Below, piece by piece: positions 1 through 8,183 of a stretch of DNA of 64,000 nucleotides. The position numbers and the translations under genes are program-made. Below the pieces are notes generated by a model. It made no database searches. It had not been told where the DNA came from and was given only the letters and a program-made list of their open reading frames with translations. Source of the DNA: Betaproteobacteria bacterium (lineage in GTDB: Bacteria; Pseudomonadota; Gammaproteobacteria; Burkholderiales; SG8-41); the NCBI GenBank assembly GCA_016192825.1, contig JACPTK010000096.1, positions 1 through 64,000 on the forward strand, given 5' to 3'. Every line of letters starts with the position of its first letter. Position 1 is the stretch's first letter.

Positions 1-1
1 G

Positions 2-118
2 GTCCAAGCTGGTAAACATCATTATGTGGCCATCACCGCTTGCATGCGCAAAATGCTCGTCATCCTCAATGCCATGCTCAGATCCGGCAAACCTTGGAAA
101 GCCTCACACCATCCTTGA
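2..118 (+). CDS. IS110-family transposase, C-terminal fragment (cut by window edge)
   Basis: An open frame enters from the left edge and ends at a TGA at 116-118. It encodes 38 residues with the motif HHYVAITACMRKMLVILNAM. This matches the C-terminal end of the IS110/IS1111 transposases, where a conserved 'ACMRKLL.ILNAM' helix closes the protein. IS110 enzymes are DEDD recombinases that use a bridge RNA. Only the tail is visible, so the rest of the element lies outside the window and its completeness cannot be judged. The sequence just after the stop, up to about 160, probably holds the right end of the element; IS110 elements usually lack inverted repeats and none was seen. Confidence 0.7.
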   Translation, partial: VQAGKHHYVAITACMRKMLVILNAMLRSGKPWKASHHP

Positions 119-218
119 CTTTTAACGCAGTTGCTCTGTGTTGAAGCTTTTGAAGTGGACATGCCCGTCTTATCGAGCGTTCGCGTATTCCTTGACGACG
201 CTCGACCCTCACCCCTTC

Positions 219-278
219 CCCCTCTCCCGAGCGGAGAGGGGAAATGGACAGCGGTAAATGGTCGTCAACCATTTACCG
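219..278. repeat. Two adjacent hairpins after the hydrolase gene
   Basis: At 219-241 there is a perfect 9-bp hairpin (CCCCTCTCC, loop CGAGC, GGAGAGGGG), of the kind often seen between bacterial genes. At 252-278 there is a second hairpin with an 11-bp perfect stem (CGGTAAATGGT, loop CGTCA, and its complement). The TAA stop of the minus-strand hydrolase (275-273) lies inside the second stem. Neither hairpin is followed by a T-run, so a Rho-independent terminator is not clear; a role in 3'-end protection is possible. Confidence 0.55.
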
Positions 279-1046
279 AACGCTCGAATGGGCCGTTCTC
301 GCAGGTCGATGTGCCCGGAGGAAGGAGCGCACCTGGCGCACCGCCAAGGGAATCCGCTCCTTGGGCTCCTTCCAGGGAAAGAGACTTACTTCGGACTTTG
401 GCGCGAGCAGCACGGACTCCATGGCGACGGCGTATGGGTGCGCCGGGACGTCGTCCGGCAGGACAAGTATCGGCGTCTGGCAGGCGCGCACGAAATCGCG
501 CGTCACGGTGAACACGAAGTCGGGATTGGAGCGGTACATCCTGTTCAGGAAGGCATCGACCATCGCCATCGTGATCTCGGGCCGGCGGGCGCACAGCGCC
601 GGGCCCCAGTTCTTGATGTTGTTCTGGTAGAAGAGGTCAGGCATCTCTGGACGGAACCCGCTGGGCTGCGCCAGCACGGCTGCGACAATACGATCCGATG
701 CCCGCCGCAACAGGTTCCAGATGAAGGGGCCGCCAATGCAGAAGCCCATCACCATGAACTCCTTGATGCCCAGGTGATCCATCAGGCCGAGCTGGTCATC
801 GCCGTATGCGTCCCAGGGACGTTCGATCTCGAGCGGGCCGGAGGACTGGCCGCCGTTGGCGTTGCGCAGGTCCGAAGCGATGCAGCGATACTCGCCCTTG
901 AACTCCCGGATCGCGTTAAACGGCGCGCTTTCGGTGAAGAAGGAAATCGTCGAGTTCAATCCCCCGCCGGGGATGATTAACAACGGGAAGCCGGAGCCGG
1001 CCTCTTCGTAGTGTATGCGGACGGCGCCTTTTTCGTAGAACGGCAT
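273..1046 (-). CDS. Alpha/beta hydrolase with Cys nucleophile
   Basis: This 257-aa protein has the alpha/beta-hydrolase layout. An oxyanion-type PGGG sits near residue 27, the nucleophile elbow reads GFCIGG with Cys103 where most family members have Ser, and a late D198/D199 with H203 can complete the triad. A Cys nucleophile in G-x-C-x-G-G is typical of dienelactone hydrolase, but the overall sequence looks more like the general esterase/epoxide hydrolase group, so the substrate is unknown. No signal peptide is seen, so it is probably cytoplasmic. The ATG at 1046 is preceded by AAGGAG. The gene stands alone, and its stop lies inside a hairpin. Confidence 0.75.
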   Translation of the reverse strand: MPFYEKGAVRIHYEEAGSGFPLLIIPGGGLNSTISFFTESAPFNAIREFKGEYRCIASDLRNANGGQSSGPLEIERPWDAYGDDQLGLMDHLGIKEFMVMGFCIGGPFIWNLLRRASDRIVAAVLAQPSGFRPEMPDLFYQNNIKNWGPALCARRPEITMAMVDAFLNRMYRSNPDFVFTVTRDFVRACQTPILVLPDDVPAHPYAVAMESVLLAPKSEVSLFPWKEPKERIPLAVRQVRSFLRAHRPARTAHSSVR

Positions 1047-1260
1047 GGTCGTTTCTCCTTGCCCAGTTGGGCCTGATTTCCAGGTCGGACCACGGCAAGT
1101 TTACGCAGCAGCAGCATTCTCAGTCCAGCGCTCGGTGCTTTTCAGCCTTGGGACGTTGTTCTTGGCGCCAGAATACATGCACACGACGGGAAAGCGCGGC
1201 AGTACGGTCCGACTATGTATTAGGGCGAGCTAATGCAGCCAAGGTGGAACGATTTGAATG

Positions 1261-1291
1261 TTCCTCCGTGTCCTCTGTGTCCTCTGTATCC
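1261..1291. repeat. 9-bp tandem repeat (ACACAGAGG family) after rlmJ
   Basis: Read on the minus strand, about three imperfect copies of a 9-mer near ACACAGAGG begin 13 bases after the rlmJ stop. The same family appears at 2683-2713, 2838-2869 and 47763-47791, always between genes. Confidence 0.75.
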
Positions 1292-1304
1292 GAGCTTTTG
1301 ACTT

Positions 1305-2147
1305 TCACTCAGTCACGAGCCAATCCACTTTCACGCTGCCTTTGCCCTCCACGGCCAGCGCCTGCTGCAGCCAGTCGAGCAGGGGACGCGCCTCGGCATC
1401 GAATTTCCACGGCGGGTTGACGACCAGCATCCCGCAGCCGCGCATATATCGCGCGTCGCCCACCGGTCCGACCGTCAGTTCCAGCCGGAGCACCTTGCGG
1501 ATGCTGGACTTCTCCACGCTGCGCGCGAAATCGCGCATGGCGGACGGCTCCATCAGCGGGTACCAGATCGCGTAGGTCCCGGTTGCCCAGCGCTGGTGGG
1601 CTTCCTTGAGTGCTTTCACGATACGCGCGAACTCGCGGGCGCGGTCGAAGGAGGAGTCGAGCAGCACCAGTCCGCGCTTTTCCCGGGGCGGCAGGAACGC
1701 CTTCAGCGCCTGGTAGCCGTCCATGCAATGCGCCGCGACGTGGCGCTCGCGCGCGATAACCGTCTCGAGCCCGGCGAAGTCGGTCTTGTTGAGTTCCGTG
1801 AGCACGACGCGGTCGCCGGGACGGCGCAGCTTGAGCGCGATGAGTGGTGAACCGGGGTAGTAGCGCAGTCTTCCCTTGGGGTTCTCGGCTCGCACGATTT
1901 TCATGTAAGGCGCCAGCGCCGCCGGGATGTCCTTGCGCTCCCACAGCCGGCAAATACCGTTCTCGAATTCGCGCGTCTTCCACGCCCATTCATGCCCGAG
2001 ATCGTAGCGCCCGGTGCCGGCGTGGGTGTCGAGGAAACAGTAAGGCTTGCCCTTGCCGCCCAGCGCGACCAGCAGTCGCGCGAGCAGAGCGTGCTTGAAC
2101 ACGTCGGCAAAATTGCCCGCGTGGAACAAATGTCGATATGAAAGCAC
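1305..2147 (-). CDS. rlmJ: 23S rRNA (adenine-2030-N6)-methyltransferase RlmJ
   Basis: The 280-aa product begins LSYRHLFHAGNFADVFKH, the hallmark N-terminus of RlmJ (YhiR family). It also carries the SAM-binding segment FLDTHAGTGRYDL near residue 37 and VLLDSSFD near 160, at the place of the DPPFE-type catalytic motif. The enzyme methylates N6 of A2030 in 23S rRNA, using S-adenosylmethionine. Length matches the family. The start is GTG at 2147. It is directly preceded by a C-rich 9-bp repeat array (CTCCCGCCCTCCC next to GTG) with no Shine-Dalgarno sequence, so translation initiation here is unusual. The adenine-binding motif normally reads DPP[FY], so the SSF in that motif is a small departure. 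Confidence 0.92.
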   Translation of the reverse strand: MLSYRHLFHAGNFADVFKHALLARLLVALGGKGKPYCFLDTHAGTGRYDLGHEWAWKTREFENGICRLWERKDIPAALAPYMKIVRAENPKGRLRYYPGSPLIALKLRRPGDRVVLTELNKTDFAGLETVIARERHVAAHCMDGYQALKAFLPPREKRGLVLLDSSFDRAREFARIVKALKEAHQRWATGTYAIWYPLMEPSAMRDFARSVEKSSIRKVLRLELTVGPVGDARYMRGCGMLVVNPPWKFDAEARPLLDWLQQALAVEGKGSVKVDWLVTE

Positions 2148-2262
2148 GGGAGGGCGGGAGATCGGGAGAGCGGGAGGGGGAGGCCGAAAAGACGGGAGAG
2201 CGGGAATTCGGGAGTGCGGGAGGGCGGATTTTTCGATCTCGCGCCCTCACGACCTCCCGGGT
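2148..2262. repeat. 9-bp GGGAGAGCG-type array filling the mazG-rlmJ gap
   Basis: Almost the whole 116-bp gap is made of imperfect 9-mers (GGGAGAGCG, GGGAGATCG, GGGAGGGCG). It ends with a complementary C-rich half (CTCGCGCCCTCACGACCTCCC), so the transcript could fold back on itself. The array starts about 4 bases after the MazG-like stop and touches the rlmJ start codon. The same family recurs at 5585-5818 and 61735-61947. Confidence 0.85.
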
Positions 2263-2263
2263 T

Positions 2264-2623
2264 CTAGAGCTTGTTGTACTTCGTCGCGCGGCCGCGCGAC
2301 TTGTGCACGGGGTATTTCTTCGCGTTAAGCACAAGCTTGCGCTCGGCCGCCGCGGCGAGGTCGATGTCTAGCTTGTCGCAGAGTCGCAGGAGGAACAGCA
2401 GGATATCGGCGCATTCGAGCGCCACATCCTCGCGCGTGTCCTGCGGCAGCCGCGCGGCCTGGTCGAAGGTGAGCCACTGGAAATGCTCCAGCAGCTCGCC
2501 CGCTTCGGCCGCTACCGCCATCGCGAGGTTCTTGGGATTGTGGAACTGGTCCCAGTTGCGCTCGGCGGCGAAGTGCGCCAGCCGCGCGCGCAGGGTTTCG
2601 AGTCTGTCGGGGGTTTTCGGCAT
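2264..2623 (-). CDS. MazG-like nucleotide pyrophosphohydrolase
   Basis: This 119-aa protein has the all-alpha NTP-pyrophosphatase layout: HNPKNLAMAVAAEAGELLEHFQW holds the EAGEL metal-binding motif, and ECADILLFLLRLCDKLDID gives the second metal site (E-x-x-D). This fits the RS21-C6/DCTPP1-like MazG group, which hydrolyses dCTP and modified dNTPs to monophosphate plus PPi (house-cleaning). The start was placed at the ATG at 2623 (MPKTPDRLETL); an in-frame start at 2656 would add 11 residues. The gene lies upstream of rlmJ on the same strand, with a repeat array filling the gap. Confidence 0.85.
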   Translation of the reverse strand: MPKTPDRLETLRARLAHFAAERNWDQFHNPKNLAMAVAAEAGELLEHFQWLTFDQAARLPQDTREDVALECADILLFLLRLCDKLDIDLAAAAERKLVLNAKKYPVHKSRGRATKYNKL

Positions 2624-2682
2624 GCCACTATCCCTCATGTCTGTCCGAACCCGCATTGTATCCGCCCACTGATGTAACGCCT

Positions 2683-2713
2683 TGACACAGAGGACACAAA
2701 GGACACAGAGGAA
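2683..2713. repeat. 9-bp tandem repeat, ACACAGAGG family
   Basis: Three imperfect 9-bp units (ACACAGAGG, ACACAAAGG, ACACAGAGG) lie between the MazG-like and FocA-like genes. Confidence 0.8.
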
Positions 2714-2837
2714 TACAAATAATAGAAACGGAAATCAAAACCTTCGAGGCGCCGACACAATTGACCACGTGGGGTGGAACTGGCACGACATGTCCTTTGC
2801 CATTCAGGGCTCAATCCGACGGTTTCGGTATAGTTTT

Positions 2838-2869
2838 CTTTGTGTCCTCTGTGTCTTCTGTGTCTTCGC
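2838..2869. repeat. 9-bp tandem repeat, same family, inverted
   Basis: TGTGTCCTC, TGTGTCTTC and TGTGTCTTC form an array in inverted orientation to the one at 2683-2713, 125 bp away. The two could pair in a transcript. Confidence 0.8.
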
Positions 2870-3063
2870 TTTCTGGATAAGTGGGGTCAATGTAACTTTT
2901 CTGTCGGAACCCGCTTTCCGTATCTCGGAAATCTTACACTGACCCCCGTTTGTACCGTTTGTGTAAGCTCTTGCCGACACCCGGCCGGAGGCCGCGCGGT
3001 GACCATGCCAGGCGAATACCGGTGCTACACTGAGCCAACACCTTCCACTCTCCGCCCAATCCT

Positions 3064-3897
3064 ATGGCACAAATATTCGAGTTCGACGCCTATTCGCCGA
3101 GCCAGGTCGCCGAGCGGGTGCAGGGCGTCTGCCTGGTCAAGGCGCGACTGCCGTGGACGATGACGTGGATGCTGGCGATGCTCGCGGGCGCCTTCATCGG
3201 GTTGGGCGCGCTCTACTACACGCTGGTGGCGAGCGACGCGAGCCTCGGCTTCGCCGCATCGCGGGTGCTCGGAGGGCTGTGCTTCAGCCTCGGGCTGCTG
3301 CTCGTGGTCGTCGCGGGCGCGGAGCTCTTCACGGGCAACAACCTGCTGGCCATGGCGTGGGCCGACGGCTGCCTCAGCACGCGCGAGGTGCTGCGCAACT
3401 GGGCGACCGTCTGCGCCGGGAACTTCGTCGGCGCCGTCGGGCTTGCCGCGATCGTCTACCTTTCCGGCCATACCGATCTCAACGGCGGCGCGATCGGGAA
3501 GACGTATCTCAGCATCGCCGCCGCCAAGTGCTCGCTGCCGTTCTGGACGGCATTCTTCCGCGGCGTGATGTGCAACGTGCTGGTGTGCCTGGGGGTGTGG
3601 ATGGCAATGGCCGGCAGGAGCGTGACTGACCGGGCCATCGCCATCGTGTTCCCCATCTCCGCGTTCGTCGCCGCCGGCTTCGAGCACTCGATCGCGAACA
3701 TGTTTTTCATCCCGCTCGCGCTGATGCTGAAGGCGGGCGGCGCGGCCCTGCCGGCGGGCGCCGAGGCGATCACCGTCATGGGCATGTTCCGCAACCTGGT
3801 TCCCGTGATCGCCGGCAACATCGTCGGCGGCAGCGTGTTCGTTGCTCTCGTCTATTACGTGATCTACCGGCGCCTGGGGCGGCCCGCCGGCGGTTGA
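3064..3897 (+). CDS. Formate/nitrite transporter family channel (FocA/NirC-like)
   Basis: This 277-aa inner-membrane protein has six hydrophobic segments and the FNT signatures: GAELFTGNN near residue 89, RNW after the second loop, RGVMCNVLVCLGVWM near 160, and FEHSIANMF near 210, which carries the central pore histidine. FNT proteins are pentameric channels for formate, nitrite or hydrosulfide. The neighbours (no pfl or nir genes) do not show which anion is carried. The ATG at 3064 starts the protein; the spacing to the next gene is 89 bp. Confidence 0.88.
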   Translation: MAQIFEFDAYSPSQVAERVQGVCLVKARLPWTMTWMLAMLAGAFIGLGALYYTLVASDASLGFAASRVLGGLCFSLGLLLVVVAGAELFTGNNLLAMAWADGCLSTREVLRNWATVCAGNFVGAVGLAAIVYLSGHTDLNGGAIGKTYLSIAAAKCSLPFWTAFFRGVMCNVLVCLGVWMAMAGRSVTDRAIAIVFPISAFVAAGFEHSIANMFFIPLALMLKAGGAALPAGAEAITVMGMFRNLVPVIAGNIVGGSVFVALVYYVIYRRLGRPAGG

Positions 3898-3986
3898 GAC
3901 TTCGATTGAGTCGTCGATGAACGCCGGTACTTTGGCATTGATTCCCGGTTTTCCGCGGATTTCCGTCGCCACGCCTCGGGACGGCC

Positions 3987-4853
3987 ATGCTGATCCACGC
4001 GACGGTCACCGTTAGCGGCGACTCGCTGACGCGAGTCGCGTGCGAGGCGCGCCTGCGGCGGCTGCTTTCCGCACAGTTTCTCCGGAACGAGGTCACCGAG
4101 CATCACGGCGCCGACGCGCTGTGCTACGACTTGAAGGTCGAGGGCGGCATCCCGTTCCCGGTGTTCGCGCAGGCTTCCCAGGAATTCCCCGGTCTCGCCT
4201 TCGCCGCCGAGTGGGTGAATGTCGCCGCCGGCGAGAAGGGCAGCGCCACCATCGTCAACGGCCGCGTCACCGGGCAGGCGAGCGAGCGCATCGCCACGCG
4301 CGCCGGTGACGACCACCCGGTGCACGTGGAAGTCGCGCCGGATGGCAGGCTCACGCTCGCGCTGACGCTGTTTCGCGCGGGGCGCGAGGAATGGCGCGGC
4401 TACGCGCTCACCGCCACGCGGGACGCGCTGCTGCGCCTGCTGCGCCGGCCCGAATCGGACGCGGTCGAACTCTACGCCACGGAAGGCGCCGCGGAATGGA
4501 GCCTCGTCTGGAGCGGCGACGCCCGGTCCGGCGGGTTCAGGCTGGGAAAGCTCGAGCCGCCGGTTTCGATCGAGGATGCGGTGTACCAGGAGCTCGAGCG
4601 GATCGTGCGGCGCTTCGTCTCGGACTGGATCTGGTTTGCCTCGGAGCGCCGCGAGGATATCGCGGTGGAAACGGAGCGCTACGAGCGCCACGGCTACGCG
4701 GTATCGGGGGCCAACGTGCGCTCGTCGCGGCTGCATCGAATTCTGGCCGATGCCGGGGAAAGGCGACCGTGCGCGTACTCCACGCTGGATGCGGACGAGC
4801 GGTCGGTCAAGGACGTGATTCTCGCCACCTGGGCGAAGTCGGATGAGGCGTGA
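3987..4853 (+). CDS. Unknown protein, 288 aa
   Basis: I do not recognise this protein. The first 110 residues alternate strands and helices and include FPVFAQASQEFPGLAFAAEW, which weakly resembles the ferredoxin-like fold of YubB/DUF1281 proteins. The second half is helical and rich in Arg and Glu, with IVRRFVSDWIWFASERRED. No signal peptide or membrane segment is seen, so it is probably cytoplasmic. It follows the FNT channel on the same strand by 89 bp. The TGA stop lies inside the first unit of a 15-bp repeat array. Confidence 0.7.
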   Translation: MLIHATVTVSGDSLTRVACEARLRRLLSAQFLRNEVTEHHGADALCYDLKVEGGIPFPVFAQASQEFPGLAFAAEWVNVAAGEKGSATIVNGRVTGQASERIATRAGDDHPVHVEVAPDGRLTLALTLFRAGREEWRGYALTATRDALLRLLRRPESDAVELYATEGAAEWSLVWSGDARSGGFRLGKLEPPVSIEDAVYQELERIVRRFVSDWIWFASERREDIAVETERYERHGYAVSGANVRSSRLHRILADAGERRPCAYSTLDADERSVKDVILATWAKSDEA

Positions 4854-4976
4854 CGTGATGATTCGTGACGTGATGCGGCGTGACATGGCACTGCGTGACG
4901 TGATGAGGCGGAGTTTGCCTCTTTTCGGTCGTTCAGGCTCGCTGCACCATGTCACGCCTCACCATGTCACTGCCCG
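4851..4976. repeat. 15-bp tandem repeat array between convergent genes
   Basis: Imperfect 15-mers of the form CGTGACrTGrTGnnG run from the stop of the left gene (CGTGACGTGATGATT, CGTGACGTGATGCGG, CGTGACATGGCACTG). The complementary form (CACCATGTCACGCCT) runs up to the stop of the rhomboid gene. The two halves are complementary, so each convergent transcript could fold into a long hairpin. The same family occurs at 6583-6725 and 57890-58000. Confidence 0.85.
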
Positions 4977-5582
4977 TCAAGGTGACGGGCGCCTCCGCCA
5001 GTGCCGCAGCATCAGGTAGCCGCCGAGCATTCCGCCGAGATGGGCGAAGTGGGCGACGCCGGCCTGCGTGCCGGTGACGCCCAGGTACAGCTCGAGCGCC
5101 GCGTAGACGATCACAAACAGCCAGGCCGGCATCGGGATCGGCGGGAAGATCAGCATGACCATGCGGCGCGGGAAAAACATCCCGTAGGCGAGCAGCAGGC
5201 CGAACACCCCGCCCGAGGCGCCGATCGTGGGATAGGGCGGACCCGGGCTCATGGCCGACATCACGAGCTGGGTGACCGCCGCGGTGAGCACCGAGACGAA
5301 GTAATACGTCACGTGGCGCCGGCTGCCGAGCACGCGCTCGACTTCGGACCCGAACATGTACAGGCCGAGCATGTTGACGAAAATATGCAGCTCGTTGCCG
5401 TGCAGGAAGCCGTAGGTGACGATCTGCCACGGCAGGAACCCGGCCGGCACGCCGGGCGCCGCGTGGAACGAGGTCGAGAGCGGCCACAACCCGAACCAGA
5501 CGACCAGGATGTCGCCCATGAACTGCTGGGCGAGGAAGACCGCGACGTTGGCGATCAGCAGGATCTTGGTGACTGGCGGCAT
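4977..5582 (-). CDS. Rhomboid-family intramembrane serine protease
   Basis: This 201-aa protein has six hydrophobic segments. The rhomboid signatures are HGNELHIFVNM near residue 61, GASGG with catalytic Ser123, and AHFAHLGG with catalytic His181. These enzymes cleave transmembrane helices of substrate proteins inside the inner membrane. Length and motif spacing fit the GlpG-like core without the N-terminal cytoplasmic domain. The ATG at 5582 is preceded at once by a repeat array with no evident Shine-Dalgarno sequence. The substrate is unknown. Confidence 0.9.
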   Translation of the reverse strand: MPPVTKILLIANVAVFLAQQFMGDILVVWFGLWPLSTSFHAAPGVPAGFLPWQIVTYGFLHGNELHIFVNMLGLYMFGSEVERVLGSRRHVTYYFVSVLTAAVTQLVMSAMSPGPPYPTIGASGGVFGLLLAYGMFFPRRMVMLIFPPIPMPAWLFVIVYAALELYLGVTGTQAGVAHFAHLGGMLGGYLMLRHWRRRPSP

Positions 5583-5584
5583 TG

Positions 5585-5818
5585 AGAATCCCGGGAGAGC
5601 GAGAGAGCGGGAGGGCGAGAGGGGGGGCAGTAAAAAAAGAGGTCCGCGGGCGAGTGTATCAGTTGGTCAGCGCGGCGCCACCGCTGCCATTTCGTGAAAT
5701 CGGGAGATTGGGAGATCGGGAAACCGAAAGACCGGGAGGTTGGGAGATCGGGAGGGCGGGAGGTCGATAAACCTGCTTTGTCCATCTCCCGATCCAACGA
5801 TCTCCCGCTCTCACGGTT
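5585..5818. repeat. 9-bp GGGAGATCG-type arrays filling the dps-rhomboid gap
   Basis: Two blocks of imperfect 9-mers (5592-5628 and 5696-5765) are followed by a complementary block (CATCTCCCGATCCAACGATCTCCCG, 5783-5808). The array starts a few bases after the dps stop and ends about 8 bases before the rhomboid start. The stretch 5630-5690 is not repetitive and has no gene. Confidence 0.85.
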
Positions 5819-5821
5819 TTG

Positions 5822-6295
5822 CTACTTCTCAAGCAGGCTTCTGAGCATCCACGCCGTTTTTTCATGCGTCTGCATGCGCTGGGTCAGCAAGTCGGCCGTC
5901 GGCTCGTCGTTCGCCTTGTCGACGAGGGGGAAGACCGCGCGCGCGGTGCGGACCACGGCTTCCTGGCCCGCGATCAGCTCGGCGATCATCTTGGTCGCCG
6001 TCGGCACGCCCTTCGCGTCCTGGATCGAGGACAGCTTCGCGTACTCGGCGTAGGTGCCGGGCGCCGGATAGCCCAGCGCGCGAATGCGCTCCGCGATCAG
6101 GTCCACGGCGAGCGCGAGCTCGTTGTACTGCGTCTCGAACATGAGGTGCAGCGTCTGGAACATCGGCCCCTTCACGTTCCAGTGGAAGTTGTGGGTCTTG
6201 AGGTACAGCGTGTAGGTGTCCGCGAGCAGCCGTGACAGCCCCTGCGCGATCGCCTTGCGGTCCTGCGGTTTGATGCCGATGTCGATCTGTGCCAT
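5822..6295 (-). CDS. dps: Dps-family DNA-protection ferritin
   Basis: This 157-aa protein has the Dps fold signature: [41 protein letters not shown]. It includes the ferroxidase His and Asp/Glu residues shared between subunits. Dps forms a 12-mer that oxidises and stores iron with peroxide and binds DNA in stationary phase. The start was placed at ATG 6295 (MAQIDIG); an upstream in-frame start at 6313 would add six residues. The gene is the probable start of a minus-strand pair with the rhomboid, separated by repeats. Confidence 0.9.
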   Translation of the reverse strand: MAQIDIGIKPQDRKAIAQGLSRLLADTYTLYLKTHNFHWNVKGPMFQTLHLMFETQYNELALAVDLIAERIRALGYPAPGTYAEYAKLSSIQDAKGVPTATKMIAELIAGQEAVVRTARAVFPLVDKANDEPTADLLTQRMQTHEKTAWMLRSLLEK

Positions 6296-6582
6296 TTCCG
6301 TCTCCCGTTCCATGGGTCAAATGCATCCGTTCGCCGCCTGGGGATCAAACCGGCCAACACCCCGCCCGACGGCGTGCGCGTAACCTATCGCGCCGGGAAG
6401 CGCGTTCCTTGTTCCAGATCAATGGTAAAGGACAAATTCGCCTGGATCGGGAATGCGTTCCTGTGCCGGCACTGGAATGATGGGCCCGGTGTCTTGATAG
6501 GGCAAACGAATTAATATGATGGTATTGATCGGTATTAGCGATCAATAACCGGCATCCGGGCGCAGTGGCCCGAACGGTAAAG
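6296..6582. other. dps upstream region with a perfect inverted repeat
   Basis: No gene was found. At 6523-6547 there is a perfect inverted repeat, TATTGATC with a 9-bp spacer and GATCAATA, about 230 bp upstream of dps. It could be an operator or a dispersed palindrome. The local sequence around it is AT-rich compared with the rest, which fits a promoter, but no convincing -35/-10 pair was assigned. Confidence 0.45.
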
Positions 6583-6725
6583 CGTGACATGAAGCTGCGT
6601 GACGTGGTGTTGCGTGACATGAAAATGCGTGACGTGATGTTGCGTGCAGGACACGAAACCACGCTTCACCACGTCACGCCGCACCATGTCACGGTTCACC
6701 ACGTCACGCAGTACCCTGTCACGCG
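6583..6725. repeat. 15-bp tandem repeat array after the sulfatase
   Basis: Five 15-mers in the CGTGACATGAAGCTG orientation are followed by five in the complementary orientation (CACGCTTCACCACGT and variants). They end within 4 bases of the sulfatase stop. The two halves can form a long imperfect stem. Confidence 0.88.
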
Positions 6726-6728
6726 GCA

Positions 6729-8183
6729 TCAGTAGTATGCCGCCTTCGCCCCCGGCGGCGGCGAATAGCGGAACGTGCCTTTCTTCAGGATCGCCGCCTT
6801 CCCGCCGTTTTTCTCGATATGCGCCTGCTGGTCCGACCGCGCCAGCTTGTCCACCACTTCCGGATCCACGACTTTTCTCAGGAGCCGCTCGCACTCTGAA
6901 AGAATTCCCTTGTAAGCGGATTCGCGCGCGAGATCTCTCCGCTCATGCGAATCCGCTTGGAGGTCGAACAGCATCGGCGGCATGCCGACGTAGTGGACGT
7001 ACTTGTAGTTGCCGTGGCGGATCATGTAGGAGGCGGTGATCGCGCCGGCCGCGTGGTACTCGGAGAGGATGCTCCGCTGCGGCGTGTTTCCGTGCGCAAT
7101 GTCGAGCAGCGAGGCGCCGGGCAGGTCGCGGTCCCGCGGATCGGGCGTTGCGCCGAGCGCGTGAATGAAGGTGGGGAAGCCGTCTGCCAGCGTCACTGGC
7201 GTGTCGCACGTCCTGCCCGTCGGGACTTCCGGTCCCGCCATGATCATCGGGATGCCCGCGGACTCCTCGTACATGGTGGATTTGCCCCACAGGCCGCGCG
7301 CGCCGAGGTTGTCGCCGTGGTCGGACGAGTAAACGACGCGGGTGCTCTCCGCGAGCCCGGTTTCCTCCAGCGCGCGCAGGATCCTGCCGATGTTGTCGTC
7401 GAGAAACGAGACCAGCCCGAAATAGGCGGCGATCGCCCGCCGCACCATGTCGGGATCGAACGCTTCGTCGAAGCACATGCACTGGCGCAGGGCGTCCAGG
7501 AACGGGTGGCGCGGGCGCTGGTCGGGCTCGTACTGATCGGGCCAGGGCACCTGCGCCTCGGGATAGAGATCGAAAAACTGCGGCGGCGCGATCAGCGGGA
7601 AGTGCGGGCAGACGAAGCCGACGTAGAGCGCCCACGGCTTGTCCCGGTGCGCGGGCGCCGAATGCTTCAGCCACTTCACCGTTTCATCCGCGATCGAGCG
7701 GTCGTAGCGCGTGTACTCGGACTCGCCCGGACCGGCTTCGGGTCCCAGCTTGAGCGAGCCCGTGCGGCGCGGCAGCTCGTCGCGGATCAGCCCCAGCAGA
7801 TCGCCCACGCCGTTCACGATGTGCAGCGGCAGGATCTCCTCGTCGAAGCCGTTCGCCTCGGGCTTCGATTCCTTGTAATGCAGCTTCCCGATCGAGGCCA
7901 CGTGATGGCCCTGTTCCATCAGCCGATGGCCCCACGCCGGCGCCTGTCCCTCATAGGCGATCGCGTTGTCCCAGCAGCGTACCTGGTGGACGTAGCGGCC
8001 GGTCGCGAAGCTCGCGCGCGCCGGCACGCAGATCGGGCAGTTGGTGTAGGCGTTGCCGAAGCGCGTGCCGCGCGCGGCGAGCGCATCGAGGTTCGGCGTG
8101 CGGATCATCGGATGCCCCGCGCAGCCGAGCACCTTCTTGCTGTGCTCGTCCGACAGGATGAACAGGAGATTGGCTGGCTTCAA
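6729..8183 (-). CDS. Sulfatase (formylglycine-dependent, alkaline phosphatase fold)
   Basis: This 484-aa protein carries the sulfatase signature CPICVPARAS. Cys52 in C-x-P-x-R is the residue converted to formylglycine. N-terminal LFILSDEH provides metal ligands, and YSSDHGDNLG near the middle gives the second metal-binding DHG motif. It hydrolyses a sulfate ester; resemblance is to choline-sulfatase and arylsulfatase A type enzymes. The start was set at TTG 8183 (LKPANLLFILSDEH), behind a G-rich stretch, because sulfatases begin just before this strand. A longer start at 8324 adds 47 residues of low quality. No signal peptide is seen. No sulfatase-modifying enzyme lies nearby. Confidence 0.85.
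   Translation of the reverse strand: MKPANLLFILSDEHSKKVLGCAGHPMIRTPNLDALAARGTRFGNAYTNCPICVPARASFATGRYVHQVRCWDNAIAYEGQAPAWGHRLMEQGHHVASIGKLHYKESKPEANGFDEEILPLHIVNGVGDLLGLIRDELPRRTGSLKLGPEAGPGESEYTRYDRSIADETVKWLKHSAPAHRDKPWALYVGFVCPHFPLIAPPQFFDLYPEAQVPWPDQYEPDQRPRHPFLDALRQCMCFDEAFDPDMVRRAIAAYFGLVSFLDDNIGRILRALEETGLAESTRVVYSSDHGDNLGARGLWGKSTMYEESAGIPMIMAGPEVPTGRTCDTPVTLADGFPTFIHALGATPDPRDRDLPGASLLDIAHGNTPQRSILSEYHAAGAITASYMIRHGNYKYVHYVGMPPMLFDLQADSHERRDLARESAYKGILSECERLLRKVVDPEVVDKLARSDQQAHIEKNGGKAAILKKGTFRYSPPPGAKAAYY

Larger units (their letters stand above)
2624..3063. other. 440-bp intergenic region with three repeat blocks
   Basis: No gene was found here, between two divergently oriented genes. 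It contains 9-mers of the ACACAGAGG family at 2683-2713 and the same family inverted at 2838-2869. It also holds a 13-bp inverted repeat (GGGGTCAATGTAA at 2883-2895 against TTACACTGACCCC at 2934-2946, one mismatch) of the type that marks dispersed bacterial palindromes. The promoters for mazG and the FocA-like gene should lie here but no convincing -35/-10 pair stands out. Confidence 0.6.
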
